From: CBDCUQ01 sp965222835
Lineage (GTDB): Bacteria > Pseudomonadota > Alphaproteobacteria > Rhizobiales > Hyphomicrobiaceae
DNA: 64,000 nucleotides
Direction of reading: 5' to 3'
NCBI GenBank assembly: GCA_965222835.1
Contig: CBDCUQ010000003.1
Location: 1,178,001 to 1,242,000 of the forward strand
Shown here: positions 17,341-25,051 of the stretch, in pieces
Position numbering within the stretch: position 1 is the stretch's first letter
Layout: each line of letters opens with the position of its first letter
Notes under the pieces: model-generated
Told to the model about the DNA's origin: nothing
What the model saw: only the letters and a program-made list of their open reading frames with translations
Database searches by the model: none
Program-made: the position numbers and the translations under genes

Positions 17341-18711
17341 ATGGATCGAGTGATGCGTACGTCTCGTGAACCGGATGAACGGACGGAGACTCTGTTCAGG
17401 GTCGCAAGTCTTCTCGCGGTGTTTCTTGCGGGATATGCCGTTCATTCCACCAAAATCTGGCCTTACCCGGTGCTGCGCGATGGCGCGGAAGCCGCCATCG
17501 ACATTGCGCTCAACGTGAAGGCGTACGCCGGTATCGAGCCAACGCGGCACATCTACAGAGCGCCGCGCGACGGCAACGGCGTGACCGTGAACGAGACAGG
17601 CAAGACCGGGGATGGTCTCATCTTTATGACCGGCATGTTCGACGGTGAGAACGCCATGCGGCTCATCGACAATGATGGTCGCGACATCGCCCGCTGGTCT
17701 GTCAGCTATATGTCGATCTTTCCGGATTCGAGCCATATCCAGCCGGCCGTCCGTCGCCCACACAATGACCTTCACACCCTAATTCACGGCGCACAGCCAC
17801 TTCCGGATGGCTCGGTTGTATTCAACTTCGACCTTCATGGTCTCGTGCGCGTCGACCGCTGTGGCAGGGTTCTCTGGACACTCAATCGTATGGCCAATCA
17901 CTCGATCGACCTGGATGAGGATGGCACGCTTTGGGTTCCGTCGCGGCTCTATCATACGGACGAGGTTGCGGCGCTGCCGTTGCACAAGGCGCCCTTTTTT
18001 GAGGATCAGCTTCTCCAGGTCAGCCAGGATGGCGAGATCCTGCAGGAAATCTCCCTGCCGAAACTGCTCATGGACAACAACCTGGCGGGGTTGCTCTTTC
18101 CGGGTGGCACCGAACAGGTGGGACTTACTTACGACGACTTCATGCACATCAACGACGCGGAAGTGCTGACGAGGGAAAAGGCCGCCGCATTTCCACGCTT
18201 TGCTGCAGGCGACATTATGCTGTCGATGCGCCAGCTAAATCTGGTTGTCGTGTTCGATCCGCAGACCCTCAAAGTGAAATGGTACCAGTCGGGCCCATGG
18301 CTCCGGCAGCACGATCCCGACTTCGAAGCCGATGGCACGATCTCGGTGTTTGACAATCGCACCGACAACACGTTGCGCGGCTCGGTTTTGAAGGGCAGCG
18401 CCATTCTCGCCATTGATCCCAATGATCGCGAGATCAAAGTTGCCTACGAACAAACGCGTACTGCCACTGATACCGGGTTTTACACCTACATCATGGGCAA
18501 GCATCAAACGCTCGCCAACGGCAACAGGCTCATCTCTCAACCTACTTACGGCCGCGCATTCGAAGTGGATGGCGAGGGTCGGCTGGTGTGGGAGTACATC
18601 AACCGCTTTGACGAAAACAGGGTCGGCCTCGTCACGGAGGCGACGCGTTATCCGGCAAGATACTTCGGCGTGACCGACTGGTCCTGCACCCAAGAAGGAA
18701 ACTCACAATGA
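17341..18711 (+). CDS. Arylsulfotransferase-like beta-propeller protein, copy 1
   Basis: The 456-residue protein has an N-terminal membrane anchor or uncleaved signal (about residues 18-38) and a periplasmic beta-propeller related to PAPS-independent arylsulfate sulfotransferases, which move sulfate between phenolic compounds through a sulfohistidine. Histidine-centred motifs are conserved between the two copies: NDLHTLIHG, MANHSID, DDFMHINDAEVL, LRQHDPDF followed by DGTISVFDNR, and MGKHQTL. Repeated DG and G-hydrophobic strands mark the blades. I start at the ATG at 17341; a TTG at 17326 with AAGGTG upstream is an alternative. The stop overlaps the next gene by four bases (ATGA). Substrate is unknown, and the catalytic assignment rests on family resemblance. 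Confidence 0.8.
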   Translation: MDRVMRTSREPDERTETLFRVASLLAVFLAGYAVHSTKIWPYPVLRDGAEAAIDIALNVKAYAGIEPTRHIYRAPRDGNGVTVNETGKTGDGLIFMTGMFDGENAMRLIDNDGRDIARWSVSYMSIFPDSSHIQPAVRRPHNDLHTLIHGAQPLPDGSVVFNFDLHGLVRVDRCGRVLWTLNRMANHSIDLDEDGTLWVPSRLYHTDEVAALPLHKAPFFEDQLLQVSQDGEILQEISLPKLLMDNNLAGLLFPGGTEQVGLTYDDFMHINDAEVLTREKAAAFPRFAAGDIMLSMRQLNLVVVFDPQTLKVKWYQSGPWLRQHDPDFEADGTISVFDNRTDNTLRGSVLKGSAILAIDPNDREIKVAYEQTRTATDTGFYTYIMGKHQTLANGNRLISQPTYGRAFEVDGEGRLVWEYINRFDENRVGLVTEATRYPARYFGVTDWSCTQEGNSQ

Positions 18712-18950
18712 CGAAACGTACTGTCTCTCTTTCTGCGCTTGCAGCGCTCTTTTCGGCTGCTGTTCTGCCCACGGCGGCCCTCGCTTATACCGGCCCCGGT
18801 GCTGGACTGTCTGCGATCGGCTCACTCATTGCGCTTATCGCGGCTGTCGGGTTCATGATCGTCGGGTTCGTTTGGTACCCGATCAAGCGGTTGATTAAGA
18901 GCGTGAAGAAAGCCCCGGCGTCTGCCGCGGCAGAGACGGGTAGCAAATGA
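18708..18950 (+). CDS. Small membrane protein with signal peptide
   Basis: The 80-residue product has a signal peptide ending near ALAY (about residue 27), then a GPGAGLSAIGSLI segment running into one transmembrane helix (about residues 33-56) and a basic Lys/Ala tail ending in TGSK. I do not recognise a named family. Its start overlaps the stop of the propeller gene, and its stop overlaps the start of the next gene, each as ATGA, so all are translated together. A role as an anchor or partner of the sulfotransferase machinery is inference from this coupling. Confidence 0.78.
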   Translation: MTKRTVSLSALAALFSAAVLPTAALAYTGPGAGLSAIGSLIALIAAVGFMIVGFVWYPIKRLIKSVKKAPASAAAETGSK

Positions 18951-19321
18951 CCTGGATTGCGCTTTTCGCCTCCACGGCACTCTTCTGCTACGCGCTTGCG
19001 CGGACCAATCTGATCGGGCTCTCCTGGACGATAGTTGAGGAGACGAATACGGCTGTAGGTGTGTTGCGCGACAGCCGTCTCGATGACAGTGCCCGCGAAG
19101 TCGCAGCGCAGAAGTTTGCCATCCGTATGTTCCGACTCTTTGGGCGTATGGCCGTACTGTCGGTGCTCGTCTGTGCGCCGGCTGCTCTGCTTCTTTGGGT
19201 ATTTGTCATGAGCGGAGCGACAGATGAGAGCGCGATTTGGAATACAGCGCTTTCCTGGCCGTTTATTGCCGTGAATCTCGTACTCTTCGCATTCGTTGCG
19301 ATGCGGAGCCGAAAACTATGA
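18947..19321 (+). CDS. Membrane protein of unknown function in sulfotransferase operon
   Basis: The 124-residue protein has three predicted membrane segments: a start anchor (about 2-20), a middle helix (about 65-90) and a C-terminal helix (about 100-119). The first loop is charged and rich in Arg/Asp (RDSRLDDSAREVAAQKFAIRMFR). It has no motif I recognise. ATGA overlaps on both sides place it in a four-gene unit with the propeller protein, the small membrane protein and the cytoplasmic sulfotransferase. Confidence 0.75.
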   Translation: MTWIALFASTALFCYALARTNLIGLSWTIVEETNTAVGVLRDSRLDDSAREVAAQKFAIRMFRLFGRMAVLSVLVCAPAALLLWVFVMSGATDESAIWNTALSWPFIAVNLVLFAFVAMRSRKL

Positions 19322-20397
19322 GTGCGACCCAGCACTATTCCAAGCTGGATCGCATGCTGCACACAGCCGCCTTCGCCGGTATAGGCCTGCAAAAGGTGGT
19401 GGCCGAGATTGAGGACTCGCTGTTCAAATCGCAGCTCGACGCTGTCGCGCCAGGCCCACCCATCTTCGTGACATCCCTGCCGCGCGCCGGGACGACGCTG
19501 GTGCTGGAGCTGCTTGCCAAACTGCCTTCGGCTGCCACGCATACATACCGGCAGATGCCTTTTTTGCTCTGCCCGATGTTGTGGGAGAACGTTTCGCGGG
19601 GGTTTCGCCGTGACGCAACCCTTTCCGAACGGGCGCACGGTGACGGCATGGAGATCGGCTTCGACAGCCCGGAGGCGTTTGAGGAAGCCATTTGGCGGGC
19701 CTTCTGGCCGCAGAAGTACGGCGTCGATCGTATTTCGACCTGGGCCGGCGCTGATCGCGACGACGACTTCGCTATCTTCTTTCGGAATCACATGAAGAAG
19801 ATCATTGCCGTGCGCCGGCAGACCGAGCCGAGGGCGCATCGCTACGTTTCCAAGAACAACGGCAATATCGCGCGCATTCCCTATTTGCTTGAAGCATTTC
19901 CGCGCGCGCACGTGATCGTTCCTGTGCGCGAACCCTTAGCGCACATCACGTCACTCCTCGCGCAGCACAAGCGCTTTAGTGACATGCACGCTGAAGATTC
20001 ATTTGCACGCGACTACATGCGTTCCATCGGGCATTTCGATTTCGGTGCCAATCTCATGCCGATTGCGTTCGGATCTGGGTTTGGCGGACCGACGAGCCGT
20101 GATGGGGCCGATACGCTGCATTTCTGGCTTGATTACTGGATTGCGGCCTTCTCACATCTCGCAGCGCTGAAATCTCAACGGTTGAGCATTGTGTCTTATG
20201 AGCGGCTGTGCGCGGCTCCAGAAGAGGAGCTTCACCGTCTCTTAGAGCGCATCGGCGAAGACGCACCCGGACTGGCTCAAAGGCTCGCGCGGGAGGTCCG
20301 GCAAGGCGGGCCGAACAGCGTCGACGATCCGGGGCTCGATCCGGCCCGGCTTGCCCGCGCCCGAGAGATCCATCGCGCGCTTCTGTCCTGCAACTGA
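19318..20397 (+). CDS. Sulfotransferase family protein (PAPS-type)
   Basis: The 359-residue cytoplasmic protein carries the two PAPS-binding motifs of sulfotransferases. The 5'-phosphosulfate loop is VTSLPRAGTTLVLELL (about residues 52-67), and the 3'-phosphate segment is AHVIVPVREPLAHITSLL near residue 200. It would transfer sulfate from PAPS to an unidentified acceptor. The ATG at 19318 overlaps the previous stop (ATGA), so the longer frame from 19237 is not used. Being coupled to an arylsulfotransferase-like periplasmic protein is notable: one family uses PAPS in the cytoplasm and the other uses sulfate esters outside. A second P-loop sulfotransferase lies at 35.5-36.6 kb. Confidence 0.85.
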   Translation: MSATQHYSKLDRMLHTAAFAGIGLQKVVAEIEDSLFKSQLDAVAPGPPIFVTSLPRAGTTLVLELLAKLPSAATHTYRQMPFLLCPMLWENVSRGFRRDATLSERAHGDGMEIGFDSPEAFEEAIWRAFWPQKYGVDRISTWAGADRDDDFAIFFRNHMKKIIAVRRQTEPRAHRYVSKNNGNIARIPYLLEAFPRAHVIVPVREPLAHITSLLAQHKRFSDMHAEDSFARDYMRSIGHFDFGANLMPIAFGSGFGGPTSRDGADTLHFWLDYWIAAFSHLAALKSQRLSIVSYERLCAAPEEELHRLLERIGEDAPGLAQRLAREVRQGGPNSVDDPGLDPARLARAREIHRALLSCN

Positions 20398-20612
20398 CAC
20401 CTTCCAATTTGTTATGTTTTCTTGGCGCCGTTCCGCACTGGCGTCAGTGCGTTCTATTGAGCTGACCGTCCTAAGTCACGCCCTGTCCGGTAGATGAATG
20501 GCGCCTGAAAATTGCATTCAGGCCGGGTTCAATGCGGAAATCCTAGGGTTTCTTCATGCACGGGCGGAATCGGCCGCCGGTACGGGATCAGGGTATGGGA
20601 GGTCCTATAGAC

Positions 20613-20948
20613 ATGAAGGTTAGAAAACTCGCGACAACGGCCACCGTTATCACGGCGCTGACAGCCGCAAATCTCGCAACCGTTTCAACATCAGCTCTCG
20701 CGCACGACCGCGGTTATGGCGCGCGATGGGGTCACAAACATGTCGACACTCCGCGTTGGAAGCGGAACACACATCGCTGGAGAAAGGGCAAGCATGTCTA
20801 TCGCGCGAACCCGGCCTGGAAACGATATCGCGCGCGCCATGCCTACAAACGGAGGCATGATAACCGTGCCGTCGCGCTCGGCATTACAGGACTCATTTTG
20901 GGCGCGATCATCGCAACAGCGGCGAACGAACACAGGTATCGCCACTGA
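20613..20948 (+). CDS. Small secreted basic protein
   Basis: The 111-residue product has a signal peptide ending near SALAHD, then a very basic, His/Arg/Trp-rich middle (repeated RW, KR and HKH pairs, about residues 32-82) and a hydrophobic Gly/Ala/Ile segment (about 85-103) before the tail HRYRH. The layout recalls small envelope proteins with a C-terminal glycine-zipper-like helix, but I cannot name the family. I chose the ATG at 20613, ten bases after GGGAGG. It lies between the sulfotransferase and the second propeller gene, on the same strand, with gaps of about 200 bases on both sides, so it is probably its own unit. Confidence 0.65.
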   Translation: MKVRKLATTATVITALTAANLATVSTSALAHDRGYGARWGHKHVDTPRWKRNTHRWRKGKHVYRANPAWKRYRARHAYKRRHDNRAVALGITGLILGAIIATAANEHRYRH

Positions 20949-21078
20949 TCTCAACACATCCGAAACAGTTCTGAATAAGTTCCGAAGGAACGCTTCAACT
21001 TGGACGGCCGGATGGGCGAACAGCCTCCCCGGCCGTTTCATTTGTGCTTCCAGGCATTCCTCATTGAGACATCATTAG

Positions 21079-21112
21079 GGTAACCAGGATTTTACGGCGA
21101 TCAATTAAGGTG
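21079..21112 (+). promoter_or_regulatory. Shared upstream element, copy 2
   Basis: GGTAACCAGGATTTTAC followed 11 bases later by AAGGTG matches copy 1 at 17286-17320. It ends 35 bases before the start codon of the second propeller gene. Confidence 0.55.
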
Positions 21113-21147
21113 GACGTCGTGGACGGTGCTCGAATTGAGGTTTGAAT

Positions 21148-22500
21148 ATGGGGAAGGAGCGGGAAGAGTTTTCGCAAGTCGTATTCCGAATTGCGTGCAT
21201 CTTCGTGATCTTTTTCGCGGGATACGGCGTGCATGCCGCACGAACCTGGCCTTACTCGCTTATTCGTGACGGCGGTGACGCTCTGGTCGACCTCATATTG
21301 AACATCAAAGCCTATGCTGCTGTTGAGCCAACACGCCACCTTTACGCGTCTCCGGGGCCTGGAGATGGCGTCGTGCGGAACGAGACCGGCAAAACGGCAA
21401 TGGGCAATGTTCTGCTGGTTGGATGGTTCGGCAACGAGAATGCGATCAAGCTGATTTCGAATGATGGGCGCGAAATTCATCGCTGGTCACCTCGTCTGTT
21501 CGAAGCGCTCCCCAACATGAATCATGTGGCCCCAGCGGCAAACCGGCCGCCCAACGAGATGCACACGCTCATTCATGGTGTGGGAGCCTATCCAGACGGT
21601 TCACTTGTCTTGAACTTTGACCTTCAGGGTCTCGTGCGCATCGACAAGTGCGGCAAGCCCCTTTGGGCCTTGCCCCGCATGGCCAACCATTCAATCTCGA
21701 TTGCGGAGGATGGGACATTCTGGGTCCCTTCCACCACATATCGTCCCGACCCGGTTGCCCACCTACCGCTTCACGATGCTCCATTCTATGAGGACCAGCT
21801 TCTTCATGTCAGCGCCGACGGAGAGATCCTCAGCGAGATTTCTTTGCCGAAGCTGTTGCTGCAGAACGACCTCGAGGCTTTGCTTTTTCCGGGCGGCGAT
21901 ACCAACGTCGGCTTTCACTACCCGGATTTCATGCACATCAATGATGCCGAGGTGCTGACCGAAGAGAAGGCCAGAGCTTTCCCGCAGTTTGCCGCTGGCG
22001 ACATCATGCTATCAATGCGCCAGTTGAACCTCGTCCTCGTGTTCAATCCAAAGACAAAGATCGTGAAGTGGTACAGCGTCGGGCCGTGGCTACGTCAACA
22101 CGATCCGGATTTCTTGCCCGATGGCACCATCTCCGTCTTCAACAACCGATCCGACAACACGTTGCGCGGCAGCGTGTTCAAGGGCAGCAATATCCTCAAC
22201 ATCGACCCCATGACTCGCAAGGTGACCGTCGCCTATGAGCAGCCGAGGACGACAAAGGACACGGGCTTTTATACGATGTTCATGGGCAAGCATCAGCACG
22301 TCGACAACGGCAATATCCTAATCACGCAGTCGAGCTACGGCCGCGCATTTGAAGTCGATAAGGACAAACGTATCGTTTGGGAGTACATCAACCGCTATGA
22401 CGACGAGCGCGTGGCCCTTATTAGCGAGGCGACGCGCTTGCCTGAGTCCTTCTTCAAGGTGAAGGACTGGTCCTGCTCCGACCAAGTGGCATCCAACTAA
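21148..22500 (+). CDS. Arylsulfotransferase-like beta-propeller protein, copy 2
   Basis: The 450-residue paralogue of the protein at 17341-18711 is by eye about two thirds identical along its whole length. It has the same N-terminal membrane segment (about residues 9-28) and the same histidine motifs: NEMHTLIHG, MANHSIS, PDFMHINDAEVL, LRQHDPDF followed by DGTISVFNNR, and MGKHQHV. The start ATG at 21148 follows TTGAGG at a good distance. It has no coupled downstream gene and ends before a strong hairpin at 22526-22587. The copies differ mainly at the termini and in loops, which suggests different acceptors or expression and not a dead duplicate. Confidence 0.8.
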   Translation: MGKEREEFSQVVFRIACIFVIFFAGYGVHAARTWPYSLIRDGGDALVDLILNIKAYAAVEPTRHLYASPGPGDGVVRNETGKTAMGNVLLVGWFGNENAIKLISNDGREIHRWSPRLFEALPNMNHVAPAANRPPNEMHTLIHGVGAYPDGSLVLNFDLQGLVRIDKCGKPLWALPRMANHSISIAEDGTFWVPSTTYRPDPVAHLPLHDAPFYEDQLLHVSADGEILSEISLPKLLLQNDLEALLFPGGDTNVGFHYPDFMHINDAEVLTEEKARAFPQFAAGDIMLSMRQLNLVLVFNPKTKIVKWYSVGPWLRQHDPDFLPDGTISVFNNRSDNTLRGSVFKGSNILNIDPMTRKVTVAYEQPRTTKDTGFYTMFMGKHQHVDNGNILITQSSYGRAFEVDKDKRIVWEYINRYDDERVALISEATRLPESFFKVKDWSCSDQVASN

Positions 22501-22525
22501 AGTCTGTTATATTCAAACAGAACCA

Positions 22526-22587
22526 CCCGCTCCCCCACCCGGCCACCCAAAACGATGATGAATTGGGCGGCCGGCTGGGGGAGCGGG
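22526..22587. repeat. Long inverted repeat (25-base arms) after propeller copy 2
   Basis: Arms at 22526-22550 and 22563-22587 match at 23 of 25 positions and enclose a 12-base loop. The arms are C-rich and G-rich, begin 25 bases after the stop codon and lack a U-tract. It may be an intrinsic terminator of weak type, an mRNA-stabilising hairpin or a dispersed repeat. Confidence 0.6.
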
Positions 22588-22707
22588 CCGGCCAGGCGCG
22601 TCAACGTAAGTTGAGCATGCATTAGAGCGCGATCGCTCAAGTTGAAATCGATTGGTGTTCTGCTTGCGCACTCTGGGTTGTCGTTTGAGAGTTTGATTCA
22701 CGCTCTC

Positions 22708-22731
22708 GATTGAAGCGCAAGCGCTTCAATC
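22708..22731. repeat. Short perfect hairpin
   Basis: GATTGAAGCG and CGCTTCAATC enclose CAAG, 28 bases beyond the stop of the minus-strand lipoprotein gene. It probably helps end that transcript, though there is no U-tract. A second small palindrome, GAGCG/CGCTC, lies near 22625-22638. Confidence 0.45.
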
Positions 22732-22759
22732 TCGAACGATCAGGCTCTGGGGTGCGGTA

Positions 22760-23644
22760 TCAGTCGATGCGGTAGGCCTTGAGCTTTCCCTCTTTCATGA
22801 GCGGGATGTATGCGGTCTTTGATGCAGGGTCGTACGCCAAATCGGCGGTGCCTTGCCCAAGATTGAGGATCTCATCCGATTTTCCGCCGCGTGAGATCAT
22901 ATAGATCTTTCCGGCCAGCCAGTCGCTCGCCAGAAAGGTCTCGTCGTCAAGTGCCGCAACCCCATCGAGATTGCCGACCGGCGCTCCACTGCCAAGAGAC
23001 GCGACGGTCTTGTCGGCAAGGGATACCTTGAGAAGATGTCCGGGAATCTTGGTTGCGAAGCCGTCGGTCATCTTGCCCCAGGCTCCGACAATCAGGTTCG
23101 ATCCGTCGACGTAGAGACCATTCGGATTGCTAAGAGCATCGCTTTTGAGCCACGCTTCAAATGTTCCGTTCGACAAGCGCCAGATGGTGTTGGTCAGCAA
23201 GTCCGAAACGTAGATGTTTCCGGCTGAATCCGCGGCAGCATCGTTTAGAAATTTGGCGCCGGGCGCGTCGTACTTGGCCACGATCGTCGCGCTTTTCACG
23301 TCGATTTCGACGAGCTTGTCGATGTCGGAAACGTAAAGTTTGTCGCCGGCAATTGTCATACCTTTCGGCCCATCGAGGCCTGTTACCCATTTGCCGGCAG
23401 TTAATTTGCCGTCGAGCGATACCTTCGAAATGAAGCCGTTTCCATCCTTGTCAGTCGGTTCGCCTGCAACATTGCTGACATAAATCACGCCTGCCTTCGG
23501 GTCAGGAAGGGCCGATTCTGGATTCTCGAATCCGCTCAACTCCCATGACAAGATCGGTGAGTCGGACGTTGTATCGCCCGGTGCACCGTCGCATGCGGTC
23601 AGTAGGGCCCCGGTCATAATAACGATTACGGTCAGATAGCGCAT
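22760..23644 (-). CDS. SMP-30/gluconolactonase-like beta-propeller lipoprotein
   Basis: The 294-residue protein has a lipoprotein signal with lipobox LTAC (Cys 18) and a six-bladed propeller-like repeat pattern of the SMP-30/NHL type, with strands such as GPKGMTIAGDKLYVSDI, LNDAAADSAGNIYVSD, NPNGLYVDGSNLIVG and NLDGVAALDDETFLASD. These acid-containing blade ends resemble calcium-dependent lactonase and sugar-binding propellers. It should be membrane-anchored and face the periplasm. It stands alone, with a hairpin downstream, and is divergent from the LysR gene. Enzymatic activity is not certain because propellers of this class also bind ligands only. Confidence 0.8.
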   Translation of the reverse strand: MRYLTVIVIMTGALLTACDGAPGDTTSDSPILSWELSGFENPESALPDPKAGVIYVSNVAGEPTDKDGNGFISKVSLDGKLTAGKWVTGLDGPKGMTIAGDKLYVSDIDKLVEIDVKSATIVAKYDAPGAKFLNDAAADSAGNIYVSDLLTNTIWRLSNGTFEAWLKSDALSNPNGLYVDGSNLIVGAWGKMTDGFATKIPGHLLKVSLADKTVASLGSGAPVGNLDGVAALDDETFLASDWLAGKIYMISRGGKSDEILNLGQGTADLAYDPASKTAYIPLMKEGKLKAYRID

Positions 23645-23862
23645 AGACTTCCTCTGATCTTGAATTGATGCGCCTCAAAACGACGCGATGGGTTTGACGG
23701 TAGCACATTTCCGCCACGTAAATGCCATTGCGTGTGACGCACACTGAGGTAAGCTCATCAACTAAACTGGTCTAACCTTCCACAGTATGGCTCTACGCGC
23801 ATTCCATATGGTCCTGTACGCTTTGTTGCCGTATCACGCCTCATCCCAATAGCATCGAATCC

Positions 23863-24762
23863 ATGGACTGGGACAAACTCAGAATTTTTCATGCCGCAGC
23901 GGCGGCCGGCAGCTTCACGCACGCGGGCGAGGCGTTGCATCTCAGTCAGTCTGCAGTGTCGCGTCAGGTTTCGGCGCTGGAGAAGGATCTCAAGGTCGCA
24001 CTGTTTCACCGGCATGCGCGCGGCCTGGCTCTCACCGAGCAGGGCGAAATGCTCTATCGCACTGTTAGTGAGGTGATGAGCAAGCTGCAAACGGCCGAGA
24101 CCTTGTTGAGTGACGCCACGACGATGCCCAAAGGCGACGTCAAGGTGACCGCGCCTGTCGGGCTCGGTACGGTTTGGTTATCTCAGCGGCTGCGTGAATT
24201 CTTAGATCTGTACCCTGAAATCCGCGTCGACCTTATACTGGACGACGAGAAAATCGATTTGTCCAAGCGGGAGGCTGATGTCGGGATTTGGACCGAAGAA
24301 CCCGTGCAGGGAGATCTTATCCGCCGGCCATTGTTTGTTGCGAAAGTGCGCCCGCTGGCTTCCGTGCAGTACGTTCGGCGCTATGGTACCCCGCAGACGC
24401 TGGCCGATCTTGAGCTGGGACATCGGATTATTTCCTACAGCGGCCAGCCCTCTCAGCATCTGCCGGCCATCAGCTGGCTTGAAACTGCAGGACGCAAAGA
24501 GGATGATCCCCGAATCCCGGCCTTTCGCGCTAACAGCGTGGTTGCCATCAAAAACGCCATCATTTCGGGGGTTGGCATTGGGATGATTCCCGATTATTTG
24601 GCCGAGGCAGACGGAGACTTTGTTACTGTGCTGACAAAGACAGAAATCGATCCGCCGACGCTTCCAATTTACTTTGTCTATCCCGAAGAGCTCAAAACAT
24701 CTAAAAAAGTGCAGGTTTTGCGCGACTTTTTGGTTGCCAAGGCCCGCCAATGGAAGGATTGA
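23863..24762 (+). CDS. LysR family transcriptional regulator
   Basis: The 299-residue regulator has an N-terminal winged helix-turn-helix (residues 1-60: DKLRIFHAAAAAGSFTHAGE, then LHLSQSAVSRQVSALE) and a C-terminal effector domain with the usual two-lobed periplasmic-binding fold. The HTH sequence is typical, but the ligand is unknown. It is divergent from the propeller lipoprotein and lies upstream of leuC, with a terminator between, so it need not control either. The upstream 218-base region probably contains its own operator. Confidence 0.92.
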   Translation: MDWDKLRIFHAAAAAGSFTHAGEALHLSQSAVSRQVSALEKDLKVALFHRHARGLALTEQGEMLYRTVSEVMSKLQTAETLLSDATTMPKGDVKVTAPVGLGTVWLSQRLREFLDLYPEIRVDLILDDEKIDLSKREADVGIWTEEPVQGDLIRRPLFVAKVRPLASVQYVRRYGTPQTLADLELGHRIISYSGQPSQHLPAISWLETAGRKEDDPRIPAFRANSVVAIKNAIISGVGIGMIPDYLAEADGDFVTVLTKTEIDPPTLPIYFVYPEELKTSKKVQVLRDFLVAKARQWKD

Positions 24763-24906
24763 TTTAGGGAAGCATCTTAGACGGTGCCCGGGGCGACCAT
24801 GATCTGATGTTCGCCCTCGACGTATACCCATCATCCTGTCCCCGGTACCGACACGGCAAATTGCCACCGCCGCTAGGGCCGCTGACCGGACAAGATGGCA
24901 ACTTGA

Positions 24907-24937
24907 AAGCCGGACCCCCGTGTCCGGCTTCTTTTTT
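24907..24937 (+). terminator. Rho-independent terminator between the LysR gene and leuC
   Basis: Perfect nine-base arms AAGCCGGAC and GTCCGGCTT enclose a six-base loop and are followed by C then six T. It ends the LysR transcript, or could act as an attenuator of leuC, although no leucine-rich leader peptide is visible. Confidence 0.88.
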
Positions 24938-25051
24938 GGCTTCTGTGCGCCCCTGTTCCTGGCAGACGTGGCCGGCAAGCCCCCCGATTTGCAACGCTCG
25001 CCGTGCGGCGTTATTTGATCCTCAACTGACCGAAATCAAGAAGATGCTCTC

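Noticed and set aside
24763..25051. Leucine attenuator with leader peptide before leuC
   Set aside because: A good terminator exists, but no short open frame with a run of leucine codons precedes it.
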